Origin: Sphingomonadales bacterium
GTDB taxonomy: Bacteria > Pseudomonadota > Alphaproteobacteria > Sphingomonadales > Sphingomonadaceae
Length of the DNA stretch: 64,000 nucleotides
Assembly (NCBI GenBank): GCA_016721875.1
Contig: JADKHG010000013.1
Location: 32,248 to 96,247 of the forward strand
Reading direction: 5' to 3'
The translations under genes were made by a program, and so were the position numbers. The notes below the pieces were generated by a model. That model did no database searches. It worked only from the letters and a program-made list of their open reading frames with translations, and was not told the DNA's origin. This document shows, piece by piece, positions 1 to 8,777 of the stretch (its first letter is position 1; every line of letters starts with the position of its first letter).

Positions 1-70
1 AATCATCGCCACCGGTAAATACACATCCACCGACCTGCAAAATCAGAATCAAGCCCAAAAATGTGAGCAA
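1..70 (-). CDS. Putative small lipoprotein, N-terminus only (cut by window edge)
   Basis: Reading leftward from a TTG codon at 68-70, the frame is open to the window edge and gives a short hydrophobic signal peptide (MLTFLGLILILQ) followed by VGGC, a plausible lipobox with the cysteine as lipidation site. An AGAAG stretch lies six bases before the TTG, and pdhC ends 38 bases upstream on the same strand, so it may be cotranscribed. Only 23 residues are visible. The function is unknown, and the call rests on the lipobox and ribosome-binding site alone. Confidence 0.35.
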   Translation of the reverse strand, partial: MLTFLGLILILQVGGCVFTGGDD

Positions 71-107
71 TTTTTGCTTCTAAGAACCTCAGGTGGATCG
101 CTAAAAC

Positions 108-1481
108 TCAAGCCACCAACCCCAGCGGTTTCTCCACCAGCGTCTTGAACGCCGCCATCAGTTGCGCGCCATCCGCGCCGTCAATCGCCCGGTGGTCGAA
201 CGAACCGGTGCAGCACATCACCGTCGCCACACCCAGCGAGCCGTCGTCCATCACATAAGGCCGCTTTTCGCCTGCGCCGACCGCCATGATCATCGCTTGC
301 GGCGGGTTGATGACGGCGGTGAATTGCTTGATCCCCATCATCCCCATATTGGAAATGCTCGCGGTGCCGCCCTGATATTCGGTCGGTTGCAACTTGCCTT
401 CCTTGGCGCGGTTGGCAAGATCCTTGGCCTCGGTCGCAATAGTGGAGAGCGATTTACCCGCCGCATCGATCACAATCGGTGTGATCAGTCCTCCCGGAAT
501 GCTGACCGCGACCGACACGTCGGCGCGTTTGTAGCTGCGCAGCACGTCGCCGCCGAAGCTGACGTTGCACGCCGGAACCTTGATCAGTGCCAGTCCCAGC
601 GCCTTGATCAGCATATCGTTGACCGACAACTTGATGCCGCGATCCGCGAGCATTTCGTTCAATTCACCGCGCAGTTTGAGCAGCGCATCGAGGCGAATAT
701 CGACCGTCAGATAGATATGCGGTGCCTCGACCATCGATTGCGTCAGCCGCTTGGCAATCGTCTTGCGCATACCGGACAATTTGGCGTCCTCGAACGGGAT
801 GCCGAAATCGGGGATGGCGGTGGTGAGTGCTGTTGATTTTTCGACCGGAAGGGCTGAGCTTGTCGAAGCCCGGCTCTCGGCTGTGGGGCGTGCTTCGACA
901 GGCTCAGCACTAACGGTCTTAACTGCAACCCCTTCCTTGGCCCCTTCAAGGTCGGCCTTCACAATGCGTCCGCCGGGGCCGGTGCCACTGACCGAGGAAA
1001 GGTCGATGCCTTTGTCGCTGGCAATGCGTTTTGCAAGCGGGCTTGCTTTGATTCTAGCCCCTCCCCCCTGTGGGGAGGGGTTGGGGTGGGGGCCAGTCGC
1101 GTCTGCGACTGTTGAAATTGTTGTTTGTGCTGCTGGCTCAGATGTCATTGGCGCCGCAGACGCGGCACGCCCCCCACCTTGATCCTCACCCACAGGGGGT
1201 GAGGAGAGTTTGACATCGGCCTTTGGCGCCTCTCCCTCATCCTCGCCCTGAATCAAGGCAATCACCGTGCCGACTTTCACGCCCTCACTGCCTTCAGCGA
1301 CCATGATCTTGGAGATGACACCTTCATCGACCGCCTCAAATTCCATCGTCGCCTTGTCGGTCTCGATTTCGGCGATCAGGTCACCGGACGAAACGCTGTC
1401 GCCCTCCTTGACCAACCAGCGGGCCAAAGTGCCCTCTTCCATAGTCGGGGATAGGGCCGGCATTTTCAGCTCGATGGGCAT
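108..1481 (-). CDS. pdhC: Pyruvate dehydrogenase E2, dihydrolipoamide acetyltransferase
   Basis: E2 core of the pyruvate dehydrogenase complex, which moves the acetyl group from lipoamide to CoA in the cytoplasm. The 457-residue protein has one N-terminal lipoyl domain (about 1-78; lipoylated Lys in ETDKATMEF), a long low-complexity linker, an E1/E3-binding domain (about 145-180, KASPLAKRIASDKGIDL) and a catalytic domain (about 225-457) with the DHRAIDG motif, active-site His near 430. AGGA lies seven bases before the ATG. The linker is odd: it is partly encoded by two palindromic genomic repeats read through in frame (see repeat entries), giving segments such as HPNPSPQGGG that are not typical E2 sequence. 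The symbol follows alphaproteobacterial usage; aceF is the enterobacterial name. Confidence 0.95.
   Translation of the reverse strand: MPIELKMPALSPTMEEGTLARWLVKEGDSVSSGDLIAEIETDKATMEFEAVDEGVISKIMVAEGSEGVKVGTVIALIQGEDEGEAPKADVKLSSPPVGEDQGGGRAASAAPMTSEPAAQTTISTVADATGPHPNPSPQGGGARIKASPLAKRIASDKGIDLSSVSGTGPGGRIVKADLEGAKEGVAVKTVSAEPVEARPTAESRASTSSALPVEKSTALTTAIPDFGIPFEDAKLSGMRKTIAKRLTQSMVEAPHIYLTVDIRLDALLKLRGELNEMLADRGIKLSVNDMLIKALGLALIKVPACNVSFGGDVLRSYKRADVSVAVSIPGGLITPIVIDAAGKSLSTIATEAKDLANRAKEGKLQPTEYQGGTASISNMGMMGIKQFTAVINPPQAMIMAVGAGEKRPYVMDDGSLGVATVMCCTGSFDHRAIDGADGAQLMAAFKTLVEKPLGLVA
848..916. repeat. REP-like palindromic element inside pdhC
   Basis: Arms of about 17 bases at 852-868 (ggctgagcttgtcgaag) and 893-909 (cttcgacaggctcagca) are near-perfect reverse complements around a 24-base spacer. 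I recall this unit as a dispersed repeat in sphingomonad genomes, usually intergenic. Here it lies within the linker-coding part of pdhC and is translated without a stop. Confidence 0.7.
1056..1210. repeat. Second dispersed repeat (C-rich/G-rich hairpins) inside pdhC
   Basis: A hairpin of CCCCTCCCC and GGGGAGGGG arms sits at about 1058-1080, followed by GGTTGGGGTGGGGG. A second CTCACCC / GGGTGAG hairpin lies at about 1181-1203. This resembles the dispersed alphaproteobacterial repeat whose translation gives PHPNPSPQGG-like peptides in many database proteins; that peptide is visible in the pdhC product. It lies in the E2 linker just before the E3-binding domain. Confidence 0.6.
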
Positions 1482-1625
1482 GCGATGTTCCTGTCGCTTG
1501 GGTAATCTGGTATCAACCGCATAGGGTTAGCCTTTCCCCAGCGTCAAGCCGCTATCACTTGCGTGACTATAAGTTTTGGCGCAGGTTTATACGAATACAT
1601 GCATATCGCATGTGCGGGGGTCGTT

Positions 1626-2081
1626 ATGCGGACATATCTGGTGGTCATTGATGAGACCGATGAGGCTCGCCTTGCGCTGCGTTTTGCTTCGCGTCGCGCC
1701 GCGAAAACCGGGGGTGCCGTGCATATATTGGCGCTGGTTCCTGAGGCTGATTTTGTCGCCTGGGGCGGCGTGCAGGCAACGATGGAGGCCGAAGCGCACG
1801 AAAAGGCGGAAGAACTGGTGCGAACAGCCGCAGGTTCGATTTTTGAGGAATTGGGGCTGCAACCCAGCATCACCATCCGCAAGGGCGAAGGCGTCGATGT
1901 CGTCCGCGAAATGCTCGATGAACATCCTGAGATCGCGGCACTTGTGCTGGGTGCCGCAGCGCAAGGGACGCCGGGTCCGCTTGTGGCGCACTTTACCGGG
2001 ACCAATGCGGGGTCTTTGCACTGCCCGGTGATGGTCATTCCAGGGTCTTTGTCAGAAACCGCATTGGATGAGTTGAGCTAG
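1626..2081 (+). CDS. Universal stress protein, UspA family
   Basis: Small cytoplasmic alpha/beta nucleotide-binding-fold protein of 151 residues starting MRTYLVVIDETDEARLAL. The first beta strand with its conserved Asp (VVIDET) and the late segment ALVLGAAAQGTPGPLVAHFTG fit the Usp ATP-loop pattern (G-x2-G-x9-G-S/T) loosely. I chose the ATG at 1626, where the domain begins and a GGGGG stretch lies just upstream, over a longer in-frame start at 1563. It is transcribed away from pdhC and its stop overlaps the 3' end of the convergent rnr gene. The particular stress it serves cannot be told. Confidence 0.85.
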   Translation: MRTYLVVIDETDEARLALRFASRRAAKTGGAVHILALVPEADFVAWGGVQATMEAEAHEKAEELVRTAAGSIFEELGLQPSITIRKGEGVDVVREMLDEHPEIAALVLGAAAQGTPGPLVAHFTGTNAGSLHCPVMVIPGSLSETALDELS

Positions 2082-4357
2082 CGCTTGCGCCCCTGATGGC
2101 GGATATTGCTCGGACGCCCGCGCTTTCCAGCCATATGCTTGCCCTTATGCCTGACGCCAGACGGCCGCTGCATGCGTGACTGTGCATGGCCGCCACCCTC
2201 GGGCAATTCAAAGCGCAGCGCGCCTGATACCGGGTTGGCTTCAGCAAGGCGCAATTTCAGGCGCATACCCGGGCGATATTCGTCGCCGCTATCCTCACCG
2301 GTCAGCGCTTGTCGCGCTTCATCGTAATGAAAGCGCTCCGCGCCCAAGGTTGAGACCGGAACCAAACCATCGCCGCCAATCGACTCTACTGTCGCGAAAA
2401 ATCCGAAATTCTGCACACCGGTGATGCGCGCATCGACTATCTCGCCAACATGCGCAGCGAGATAGGCGGCGACATAGCGATCGACGGTTTCACGCTCGGC
2501 CTCCATCGCGCGGCGTTCGGCCTTGCTGATCATTTCGGAGGTGACGTCGAGCCGTTCGAAATCCTTGGCCGACAGACCGGTCGTCGGCTTGATATCGCCG
2601 TTTTTAGGCGCGGGCATTTCGAGATCATAGGCACTAACCAGCGCGCGATGGACGATCAGGTCAGCATAGCGGCGGATCGGCGAGGTGAAATGCGCATAGC
2701 TCCCCAGCGCCAGCCCGAAATGACCGGCGTTTTGCGGGGTGTAATAAGCCTGCGTCTGACTGCGCAAAACGGCTTCCATAATCTGCGGCAGGATTTCTGG
2801 ATGCTCGCGCACCTTGTCGATGATGGCATTGAAGGTTGACGGACGGACCACCTGCCCCAGCGCGAATTCCAGGTCGAAGGTTTTGAGATAATCCTTCAAC
2901 GACACCAGCTTTTCCCGGCTCGGGGTTTCATGGATGCGGTAAATCAGCGCCGATTTCTTCTCCTCAAGCGCCTTTGCTGCCGCGACATTGGCGGCGATCA
3001 TGAAATCCTCGACCACCTGATGCGCATCGAGATGCTCGCGCACCGCAACGCCGGTCACCCTGCCTTGCTCGTCTAGCGTGATCCGCCGTTCGGGCATGTC
3101 TATGGCTAGCGGATTGCGACGGTCGCGTGCCTTTTTGAGCAATGCCCAGCAGGCCCAAAGCGGCTTTAGGCCGGTTTCTGTAAGGTTATGCGGCTTTCCT
3201 CCATCGATTGCCGCCTGCGCATCTTCATACGGAATATTGGCCGCAATGCGGGCGATGGCACGCGCGAAACGCCATGACGTCACATTGCCGCCGGCATCGA
3301 CTTGTAAGTGGCAGGCAAGCACAGCGCGATTCTCACCCGCGCGAAGCGAGCATTTGTCGGACGACAACGCATGTGGCAGCATCGGAACCACACGGTCGGG
3401 GAAATATACGCTGTTGCCGCGCTTCGTCGCTTCACGATCAAGCGCGCTGCCGGGACGGACATAGTAACTGACATCGGCAATGGCGACGATGGCCTTGAAG
3501 CCGCCCGGGTTTTTTGGGTCGTCATCGGGCGTCGCCCAGATCGCATCGTCAAAATCACGCGCATCACGCGGATCGATAGCGATGATCGGCAGGTGGCGCA
3601 GGTCTTCTCGATGTTCGGCGGTGACCGGCAGTTTGCTTACCGTTACTGCCTCACCCTCTACCTCATCCGGCATTTCAAAGGGGATGCCGAATTTGTGGAT
3701 CGCAATCAGGCTGAAGCTGCGCGGAGCATAGGGATCGCCCAGCACTTCGGTTACGCGCGCTTTCTTTTGCCCGATGCGACCGCCCAGTTCGGCGAGGACC
3801 AGATCGCCAGCCTGCGCGTCTCCGAGTTCAAACAGCGGCGTATCAAAGCGCGCCTTCTTGTCGGTTGATTTTAGCCAGAACCGGCCATTGCCGCCGTCTT
3901 CGACCACGCCCAATATCTGCTCACTGGCCTTGGGCAGCTTTTTCATCGGATGGGCGAGCCAGCCCTTCCCAGCCTCTTCGGTGCGCGCCAATATGCGGTC
4001 ACCAATCCCCAGCGCGCCTTTCCTTCCGCGTTCGACAACGCGCAATTTGGGAACGGGAATGCCTTCCGCTTCCCACCGCTCAGGGATCGCGACCAGCTGG
4101 TTGCCGCTGACATCGACGATTTTCAGCACTGTAACCTTGGGCACGCCGCCCATCTTATGGAAAGCCCGTCCGGGAGCGAGATCGACGATCCCCTCATCGG
4201 TCATATCCTTGAGCAGCGCTTTCAGCGCAATCTTATCGCTGCCATGCAAACCAAAGGCGCGCGCGATCTCGCGCTTGCCAGCGGGCTCACGCGATTGCTC
4301 GATAAATTCGAGGATTTGCTCGCGGGTCGGCAAGCCTTGAAAGCGTTTTTTGGTCAA
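2078..4357 (-). CDS. rnr: Ribonuclease R
   Basis: 3'-to-5' exoribonuclease of the RNase II/R family that degrades structured RNA. The 759-residue protein has an N-terminal winged-helix region (about 1-65), cold-shock domains, the RNB catalytic domain with its aspartate cluster IDPRDARDFDD at 261-271 (metal ligands), and a C-terminal S1 domain (GEIVDARITGVQNFGFFA) followed by a very basic tail, which is usual for RNase R rather than RNase II. Its ATG overlaps the stop of the DUF805 gene by ATGA, making it the third gene of proS-DUF805-rnr. Confidence 0.95.
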   Translation of the reverse strand: MTKKRFQGLPTREQILEFIEQSREPAGKREIARAFGLHGSDKIALKALLKDMTDEGIVDLAPGRAFHKMGGVPKVTVLKIVDVSGNQLVAIPERWEAEGIPVPKLRVVERGRKGALGIGDRILARTEEAGKGWLAHPMKKLPKASEQILGVVEDGGNGRFWLKSTDKKARFDTPLFELGDAQAGDLVLAELGGRIGQKKARVTEVLGDPYAPRSFSLIAIHKFGIPFEMPDEVEGEAVTVSKLPVTAEHREDLRHLPIIAIDPRDARDFDDAIWATPDDDPKNPGGFKAIVAIADVSYYVRPGSALDREATKRGNSVYFPDRVVPMLPHALSSDKCSLRAGENRAVLACHLQVDAGGNVTSWRFARAIARIAANIPYEDAQAAIDGGKPHNLTETGLKPLWACWALLKKARDRRNPLAIDMPERRITLDEQGRVTGVAVREHLDAHQVVEDFMIAANVAAAKALEEKKSALIYRIHETPSREKLVSLKDYLKTFDLEFALGQVVRPSTFNAIIDKVREHPEILPQIMEAVLRSQTQAYYTPQNAGHFGLALGSYAHFTSPIRRYADLIVHRALVSAYDLEMPAPKNGDIKPTTGLSAKDFERLDVTSEMISKAERRAMEAERETVDRYVAAYLAAHVGEIVDARITGVQNFGFFATVESIGGDGLVPVSTLGAERFHYDEARQALTGEDSGDEYRPGMRLKLRLAEANPVSGALRFELPEGGGHAQSRMQRPSGVRHKGKHMAGKRGRPSNIRHQGRKR

Positions 4358-4958
4358 CTTGGGCTTTGACCGTCTCTATCGCCAAACCGGTTATCGCCGG
4401 CAGTCCCAGATCGAAGAAGCAGGAAACCCAAAACGCCGATACAAACCAAATAAATCAAGTTGTTTGCAAACAGCAGAAAGAAAGCGGACATATCAGGCTC
4501 TGCGGTCCTGCCTACATCCTTAAATACGCCGGACATTAGCCAAAGACCGCTGAACAAAAAAGGAATTGGCAGAAGACCCCAAAAACCTGTCCTGTTTGTA
4601 TCGTGCAAACGTCGCGTGACCGAAGCCGCCAGCATTGCTATTGCAAAAACTGCAATGCCAGCGAGCCATTTCATCAGAATCCAAAGTCAGGCCCCATTCC
4701 TGGCGGAGGATTTTTGACCTTGATCGAATATTGAGTAGCGCTTGTCGTAATCGTAACATCTTCCGGATGCTGACCCGCATATTGATGGGCTTCACCAAGT
4801 GCACGTGACATCTCCACGCTCATCACAGACATCCAGATGCCGAAAACGATCAAAAAAACGAAGATGGCAAAACTCCAAAAGTCGGTGCGGCTGCTCCTCC
4901 CGCTGAAGCGCAGCAGACCTTTGAATCCTCTTGCGATAGCCGCGGCGATTTTGTTCAC
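4354..4958 (-). CDS. DUF805 family membrane protein (split, probable frameshift)
   Basis: Two consecutive frames together make one DUF805 protein. The first (4674-4958) starts with GTG overlapping the proS stop and carries the N-terminal GRSSRTDFW motif and the first membrane helix. The second (4354-4674) carries the second helix and the RRLHDTNRTGFW signature plus two more helices. The halves meet at TGATG. DUF805 proteins normally hold both motifs in one chain of about 120-180 residues, so a one-base error or mutation near 4675-4720 is more likely than two genes. Inner-membrane protein of unknown function, cotranscribed with proS and rnr. Confidence 0.7.
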
Positions 4959-6541
4959 TAGTACGTCCGCCCGACCAATATCCGCTCAACCGCAGCGTCA
5001 CCGGTGAAGAAACAAACACCATCCGCCGGTGCCGCATCCAGCGGGGCGTTGCGCATGGTCAACTTGAGCGCTTTTAACTGCTCGACAATCTTGTCGAGCG
5101 CTGCGCCACTCGGGCGAGACCATTGTACTTCCACCCAGCCCACAAATTTGGCTTCGTCACCCTTGAAATGCGATTCCAGATCAATCACATCACGGGCAAT
5201 ATTCGCATCCAGTCTAGCCTTTGCCTCGGCATAAAGCGCGACTTGGATTTCCTCCAGCATCGCCGTTGCCTGACCAACAAATTCTGCACGCACCGTAAAG
5301 GAGGTGTTGAGCTTGCCATCATCCTTGTAAAGCCGGTCGCGGCGCAGCACGGCGGCTTTGCCGTCGGCGACGTCGCGCGGGCCAACCTCGACGATGATCG
5401 GCGCTCCCTTTTTGACCCAAGCCCAACGTTTGTTGGATGCCTTGGCCGCCTTGGCGTCGAGCAGAACACGCACCGGTTCACCAAAGGCCGAGAGCGCGCC
5501 CAATTCTTTCCAAAGATCGCGGCAATAATCGAGCACCGCCGCGTCGCCATCATCGTCGCGCAACATCGGCACAATCACGATCTGCCAAGGCGCAATTCTG
5601 GGCGGGCAACGCATTCCGTCATCATCACCATGGGTCATGATAACGCCGCCGATCATGCGGGTAGACATGCCCCAACTGGTGGTATGGGCAAATTGCTGGC
5701 TGCCCTCTTTGTCCTGATATTTGATGCCTGCAGCCTCAGCAAAGCCCGTGCCCAGATAATGCGAAGTGCCAGCCTGCAGCGCCTTTCCATCCTGCATCAT
5801 CGCTTCGATAGAATAGGTCGCAACAGCACCGGGGAAGCGTTCATTTTCGGGCTTTTCACCGATAATCACCGGCATGGCGCAGTCATCTTCTGCCATTTGC
5901 CGGTACATTTCCAGCGCGCGCAAGGTTTCCCGCATCGCATCGTCGCGATCGACATGCGCGGTATGACCTTCCTGCCACAGAAATTCCGACGTGCGCAGGA
6001 ACATCCGCGTCCGCATTTCCCAACGTACGACAGTGGCCCATTGGTTGACCATTAGCGGCAGATCGCGCCAGCTCTGCACCCAGCGCGACAGGGCGGCACC
6101 GATGACAGTTTCCGACGTCGGTCGCACAATCAGCGGCTCTTCAAGTTTCGATTCCGGATCAGGAACCAACCCGCCTTTTGGCCCTTTCACCAATCGGTGA
6201 TGGGTGACAACCGCCATTTCCTTGGCAAAGCCATCGACATGGTCCGCTTCTTTTTCAAAAAAGGACAGCGGTATAAAAAGCGGGAAATAACAATTATCTA
6301 CGCCAGCTTCCTTGATCCGCGCATCGAGCAATTTCTGGATACGTTCCCAGATACCATAGCCCCATGGGCGAATGACCATACAGCCGCGCACCCCCGATTC
6401 CTCGGCAAGGTCGGCTTCGGAAATAACCTCTTGATACCAAGCTGCGAAATTTTGTTGACGGGTAACGGACAATGCATGTTTCATAGCGCCCGGCGATAGA
6501 CGAGGTGCTGGTTTCGGGCAAGGCCGCGCTGTCGAATCCAT
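4958..6541 (-). CDS. proS: Prolyl-tRNA synthetase, archaeal/eukaryotic-type
   Basis: Charges tRNA-Pro with proline. The 527-residue protein has class II synthetase features: RPWGYGIWERIQ near the N-terminus, a motif-2-like stretch VVRWEMRTRMFLRTSEFLWQEGHTAH, and a C-terminus ending in VGRTY. The overall layout with an N-terminal catalytic core, anticodon domain and C-terminal tyrosine is that of the archaeal/eukaryotic ProRS group, which some bacteria use instead of the long bacterial type with an editing insertion. AAAGGATAGG directly before the ATG at 6541 favours this start; an inner Met (6484) lacks such a site. First gene of the proS-DUF805-rnr operon. Confidence 0.93.
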   Translation of the reverse strand: MDSTARPCPKPAPRLSPGAMKHALSVTRQQNFAAWYQEVISEADLAEESGVRGCMVIRPWGYGIWERIQKLLDARIKEAGVDNCYFPLFIPLSFFEKEADHVDGFAKEMAVVTHHRLVKGPKGGLVPDPESKLEEPLIVRPTSETVIGAALSRWVQSWRDLPLMVNQWATVVRWEMRTRMFLRTSEFLWQEGHTAHVDRDDAMRETLRALEMYRQMAEDDCAMPVIIGEKPENERFPGAVATYSIEAMMQDGKALQAGTSHYLGTGFAEAAGIKYQDKEGSQQFAHTTSWGMSTRMIGGVIMTHGDDDGMRCPPRIAPWQIVIVPMLRDDDGDAAVLDYCRDLWKELGALSAFGEPVRVLLDAKAAKASNKRWAWVKKGAPIIVEVGPRDVADGKAAVLRRDRLYKDDGKLNTSFTVRAEFVGQATAMLEEIQVALYAEAKARLDANIARDVIDLESHFKGDEAKFVGWVEVQWSRPSGAALDKIVEQLKALKLTMRNAPLDAAPADGVCFFTGDAAVERILVGRTY

Positions 6542-6606
6542 CCTATCCTTTCTGGCGGCGACTGATATAATGTAAAATGAGCGACAGACCCACGGGAGGA
6601 GCAGTA

Positions 6607-7458
6607 ATGCGGGGTGTCATCGAGAGATTTGCGACTACGGCTTTTGCGATCGGTCTGATGCTGTTGGCCGGAGCGACGGTTGAAAGTCGCGCGCAGACAG
6701 CGGACAAAATGCCTACCACCACCAATAATGGCCAGCAAACCGCGCCCACAGGCCAGACAACAGCTCCGTCAAACACGCCGTCACCCACACAGCCTGCGAC
6801 AAAGCCAAAGAAAGATGACCGGACGCTGGAAACAGCCAAAGCCATTTTCGACATATTCTCAAAGGAAAGAGCGCGACAAAAAGCAAAAAAGCAGGCCAAT
6901 CAGCCTGCTCCTGCCGCTGTGCCTCCCGTCGCTAATATGCCAGAACCCGCTCCGGTTCCAAAGCCATCCCCGGCACCCAAAGTGACGACGCCTGCTGACA
7001 GCAAGGCAAATCGCCCAACGCCAACCACCGTTAGGCCTACCGTTCCTACGGTCTCACCAACCCGTGTTGCTACCCCCATCCAGCGCGCTACTCCGCCCGC
7101 TGCTCCCAAACCATTATCACCATCGCCGGAAGTCAATGTCACTATACCGACGTCACCCCCTCCTGTCGAAACAATGCCATCCTCTTCGTCAACATCGTCG
7201 ATCGTAACCGCTTCAAAACCGGTATCTGATAACGGTAGTAACTGGATGTGGGTTGCAGTTGTAGCTCTGGCAGCGGCGATCGCAGCGACAGCGACACGCA
7301 TTTTCCTGTTTCCCAAACCCAAATATGCGTTCGACATACAGAGCGAACACGCGGTTTCGATGCTGCCAAAGCTTGCCGTAGAAGCTCCAGACAGCCGGAT
7401 TGATGTGCGCTTTGAATCGGGTTTTGCCACAATTCCAACGATTAGAACGGGGATCTAA
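6607..7458 (+). CDS. Pro/Thr-rich membrane-anchored protein, unknown function
   Basis: Not recognised. The 283-residue product starts at the ATG at 6607, preceded by GGGAGGAGCAG; an upstream in-frame ATG at 6577 has no such site. It has a signal peptide or N-terminal helix (FATTAFAIGLMLLAGATVESRAQ), a long disordered region rich in Pro, Thr and Ala with short charged islands, a helix at about 212-235 (WMWVAVVALAAAIAATATRIFLF), and a 48-residue tail. Topology would put the Pro-rich part in the periplasm and the tail in the cytoplasm. It is divergent from proS and followed after three bases by the next gene, with which it forms a pair. Confidence 0.7.
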   Translation: MRGVIERFATTAFAIGLMLLAGATVESRAQTADKMPTTTNNGQQTAPTGQTTAPSNTPSPTQPATKPKKDDRTLETAKAIFDIFSKERARQKAKKQANQPAPAAVPPVANMPEPAPVPKPSPAPKVTTPADSKANRPTPTTVRPTVPTVSPTRVATPIQRATPPAAPKPLSPSPEVNVTIPTSPPPVETMPSSSSTSSIVTASKPVSDNGSNWMWVAVVALAAAIAATATRIFLFPKPKYAFDIQSEHAVSMLPKLAVEAPDSRIDVRFESGFATIPTIRTGI

Positions 7459-7461
7459 GCC

Positions 7462-8046
7462 ATGTTGGCAGACCAGTTTGTTATAGAACTGAACCAGTTG
7501 GTTCCCGTTGAGTCGTTTGACGAGGCGGCTAACATAGTCGCGCAAGAGCAATCAGGCGAAAACAGCGGCCGCATGCGCCGCGCCTTTGCGGCTTTGGGTG
7601 GATCAAAACTGGCCGCCGCGATGGCGGAAAAATTTCGCGAAATCGACCTGCTACCGCTGTTTGCCAAAGGGTGGGGCGAGTCCGATGAATTGAAAAAGGA
7701 AGCCGACACTGCGCCAGACAACGGCCAGCCAAAATTTGTTCGACTGGGAAAGTTTGAGCAAAATCTGGATTTGTATCCAATCCTGTCAGTGTCCGTCCTT
7801 GGGTTTACAGCGGAGCCGGTAAAACTCACACTGACCTTGCAAGCCGAATTTGAAGCGGTCGAGGTCGGTTTGAAACGAGGTTATATTGTAGAAGTCGGCG
7901 GCGGATTTTGCCGACTTTCAGCGCTTTTGAAATATGGCCAGTTTTCATTCCCGGCAGGCGTCGCTCCTGTCGATATTCAGCTCAACAACACTAGGCGATT
8001 TTCCGACCCTGGGATTGCGATAACCGGACGGAAGTCCAGCGAATAG
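7462..8046 (+). CDS. Conserved-looking soluble protein, partner of the preceding gene
   Basis: Not recognised. The 194-residue protein has no signal peptide or membrane helix, so it is probably cytoplasmic. The first half is acidic and helical (MLADQFVIELNQLVPVESFDEAANIVAQ); the second alternates short strands (KLTLTLQAEFEAVEVG, GYIVEVGGGF). Its start lies three bases after the previous stop, so the two are almost certainly cotranscribed, and it could bind the cytoplasmic tail of the membrane partner; that is inference. Confidence 0.65.
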   Translation: MLADQFVIELNQLVPVESFDEAANIVAQEQSGENSGRMRRAFAALGGSKLAAAMAEKFREIDLLPLFAKGWGESDELKKEADTAPDNGQPKFVRLGKFEQNLDLYPILSVSVLGFTAEPVKLTLTLQAEFEAVEVGLKRGYIVEVGGGFCRLSALLKYGQFSFPAGVAPVDIQLNNTRRFSDPGIAITGRKSSE

Positions 8047-8056
8047 TCAGGCCCGA

Positions 8057-8605
8057 TCAATCGCCGCTGAGTTTATCCAACTTTGCCTGCAACTCGGCGA
8101 TTTGCTTTTGAGCGCATCAATTTCCTCTGAGCGCCTTTTTGGAACCAGACAAGCCTGGGATCAAGGCATCACGCGCAGCACGCATCATTTCCAGATTTTG
8201 CTTGGCAATGCCTCCAAAAGGCCCGGCGGTAATCGCGGTTTCGATCGCGTCCTGAAACTGGCGCTGGTTTTTCCGGAAATTGTCCATCGCCCCTTCAAGG
8301 AATTGCGGAACCATCCCCTGCATCGAGTCGCCATAGAGCGAGATAATTTGCCGCAGGAAGCTGACCGGAAGCATCCCCTGCCCGCCGGTCTCTTCCTCCA
8401 TGATGATCTGGGTCAGCACGCTATGCGTGATATCGTCACCGGTTTTCGCATCAAGGACTTGAAACTCAACATCTTTGCGGGTCAATTCGGCAAGAAAATC
8501 AAGCGTGATATATTTGGATGACTGCGTGTTGTAGAGGCGACGATTGGCATATTTTTTAATGATGACGGGTCCACCGTCGCCACCATTCCTGTTTGCTTTT
8601 GCCAT
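8057..8605 (-). CDS. phaR: Polyhydroxyalkanoate synthesis repressor PhaR (frameshifted 3' end)
   Basis: DNA- and PHA-granule-binding repressor of PHA granule genes. The N-terminus carries the PHB/PHA accumulation regulator domain (IIKKYANRRLYNTQSSKYITLDFL), followed by the middle PHB_acc domain. The unbroken frame stops at 8117, but the expected C-terminal coiled coil (EEID, then KQIAELQAKLDKLSGD and TGA at 8057) is present in shifted frames. Two one-base changes near 8105-8145, both in or beside A/G runs, restore a continuous protein of about 182 residues. No pha biosynthetic genes lie nearby. Confidence 0.85.
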
Positions 8606-8698
8606 TATTTGATCACCCCGATTTTCCAGACTGGTTGCTGCTTAGCACCCAAACATAGTGCGTCGCAACATGGGCATAAATTTCACATTGTCCAATCC

Positions 8699-8737
8699 AA
8701 AAAAAGCCCGCTCGAAAGTCGCTCCGAGCGGGCTTTT
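8699..8737 (-). terminator. Rho-independent terminator after the S9 peptidase gene
   Basis: A 13-bp stem (8702-8714 with 8725-8737, AAAAGCCCGCTCG) with a 10-base loop is followed on the minus strand by a run of seven T. It lies about 40 bases past the reconstructed stop of the S9 peptidase. Confidence 0.85.
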
Positions 8738-8777
8738 GTTATTTGTCGAGGCTTGTCATCAAACGAACCGAGCGCTG

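Noticed and set aside
5123..6055. 310-residue open frame on the plus strand
   Set aside because: It is antisense to the well-supported proS gene and has no start site or family resemblance.
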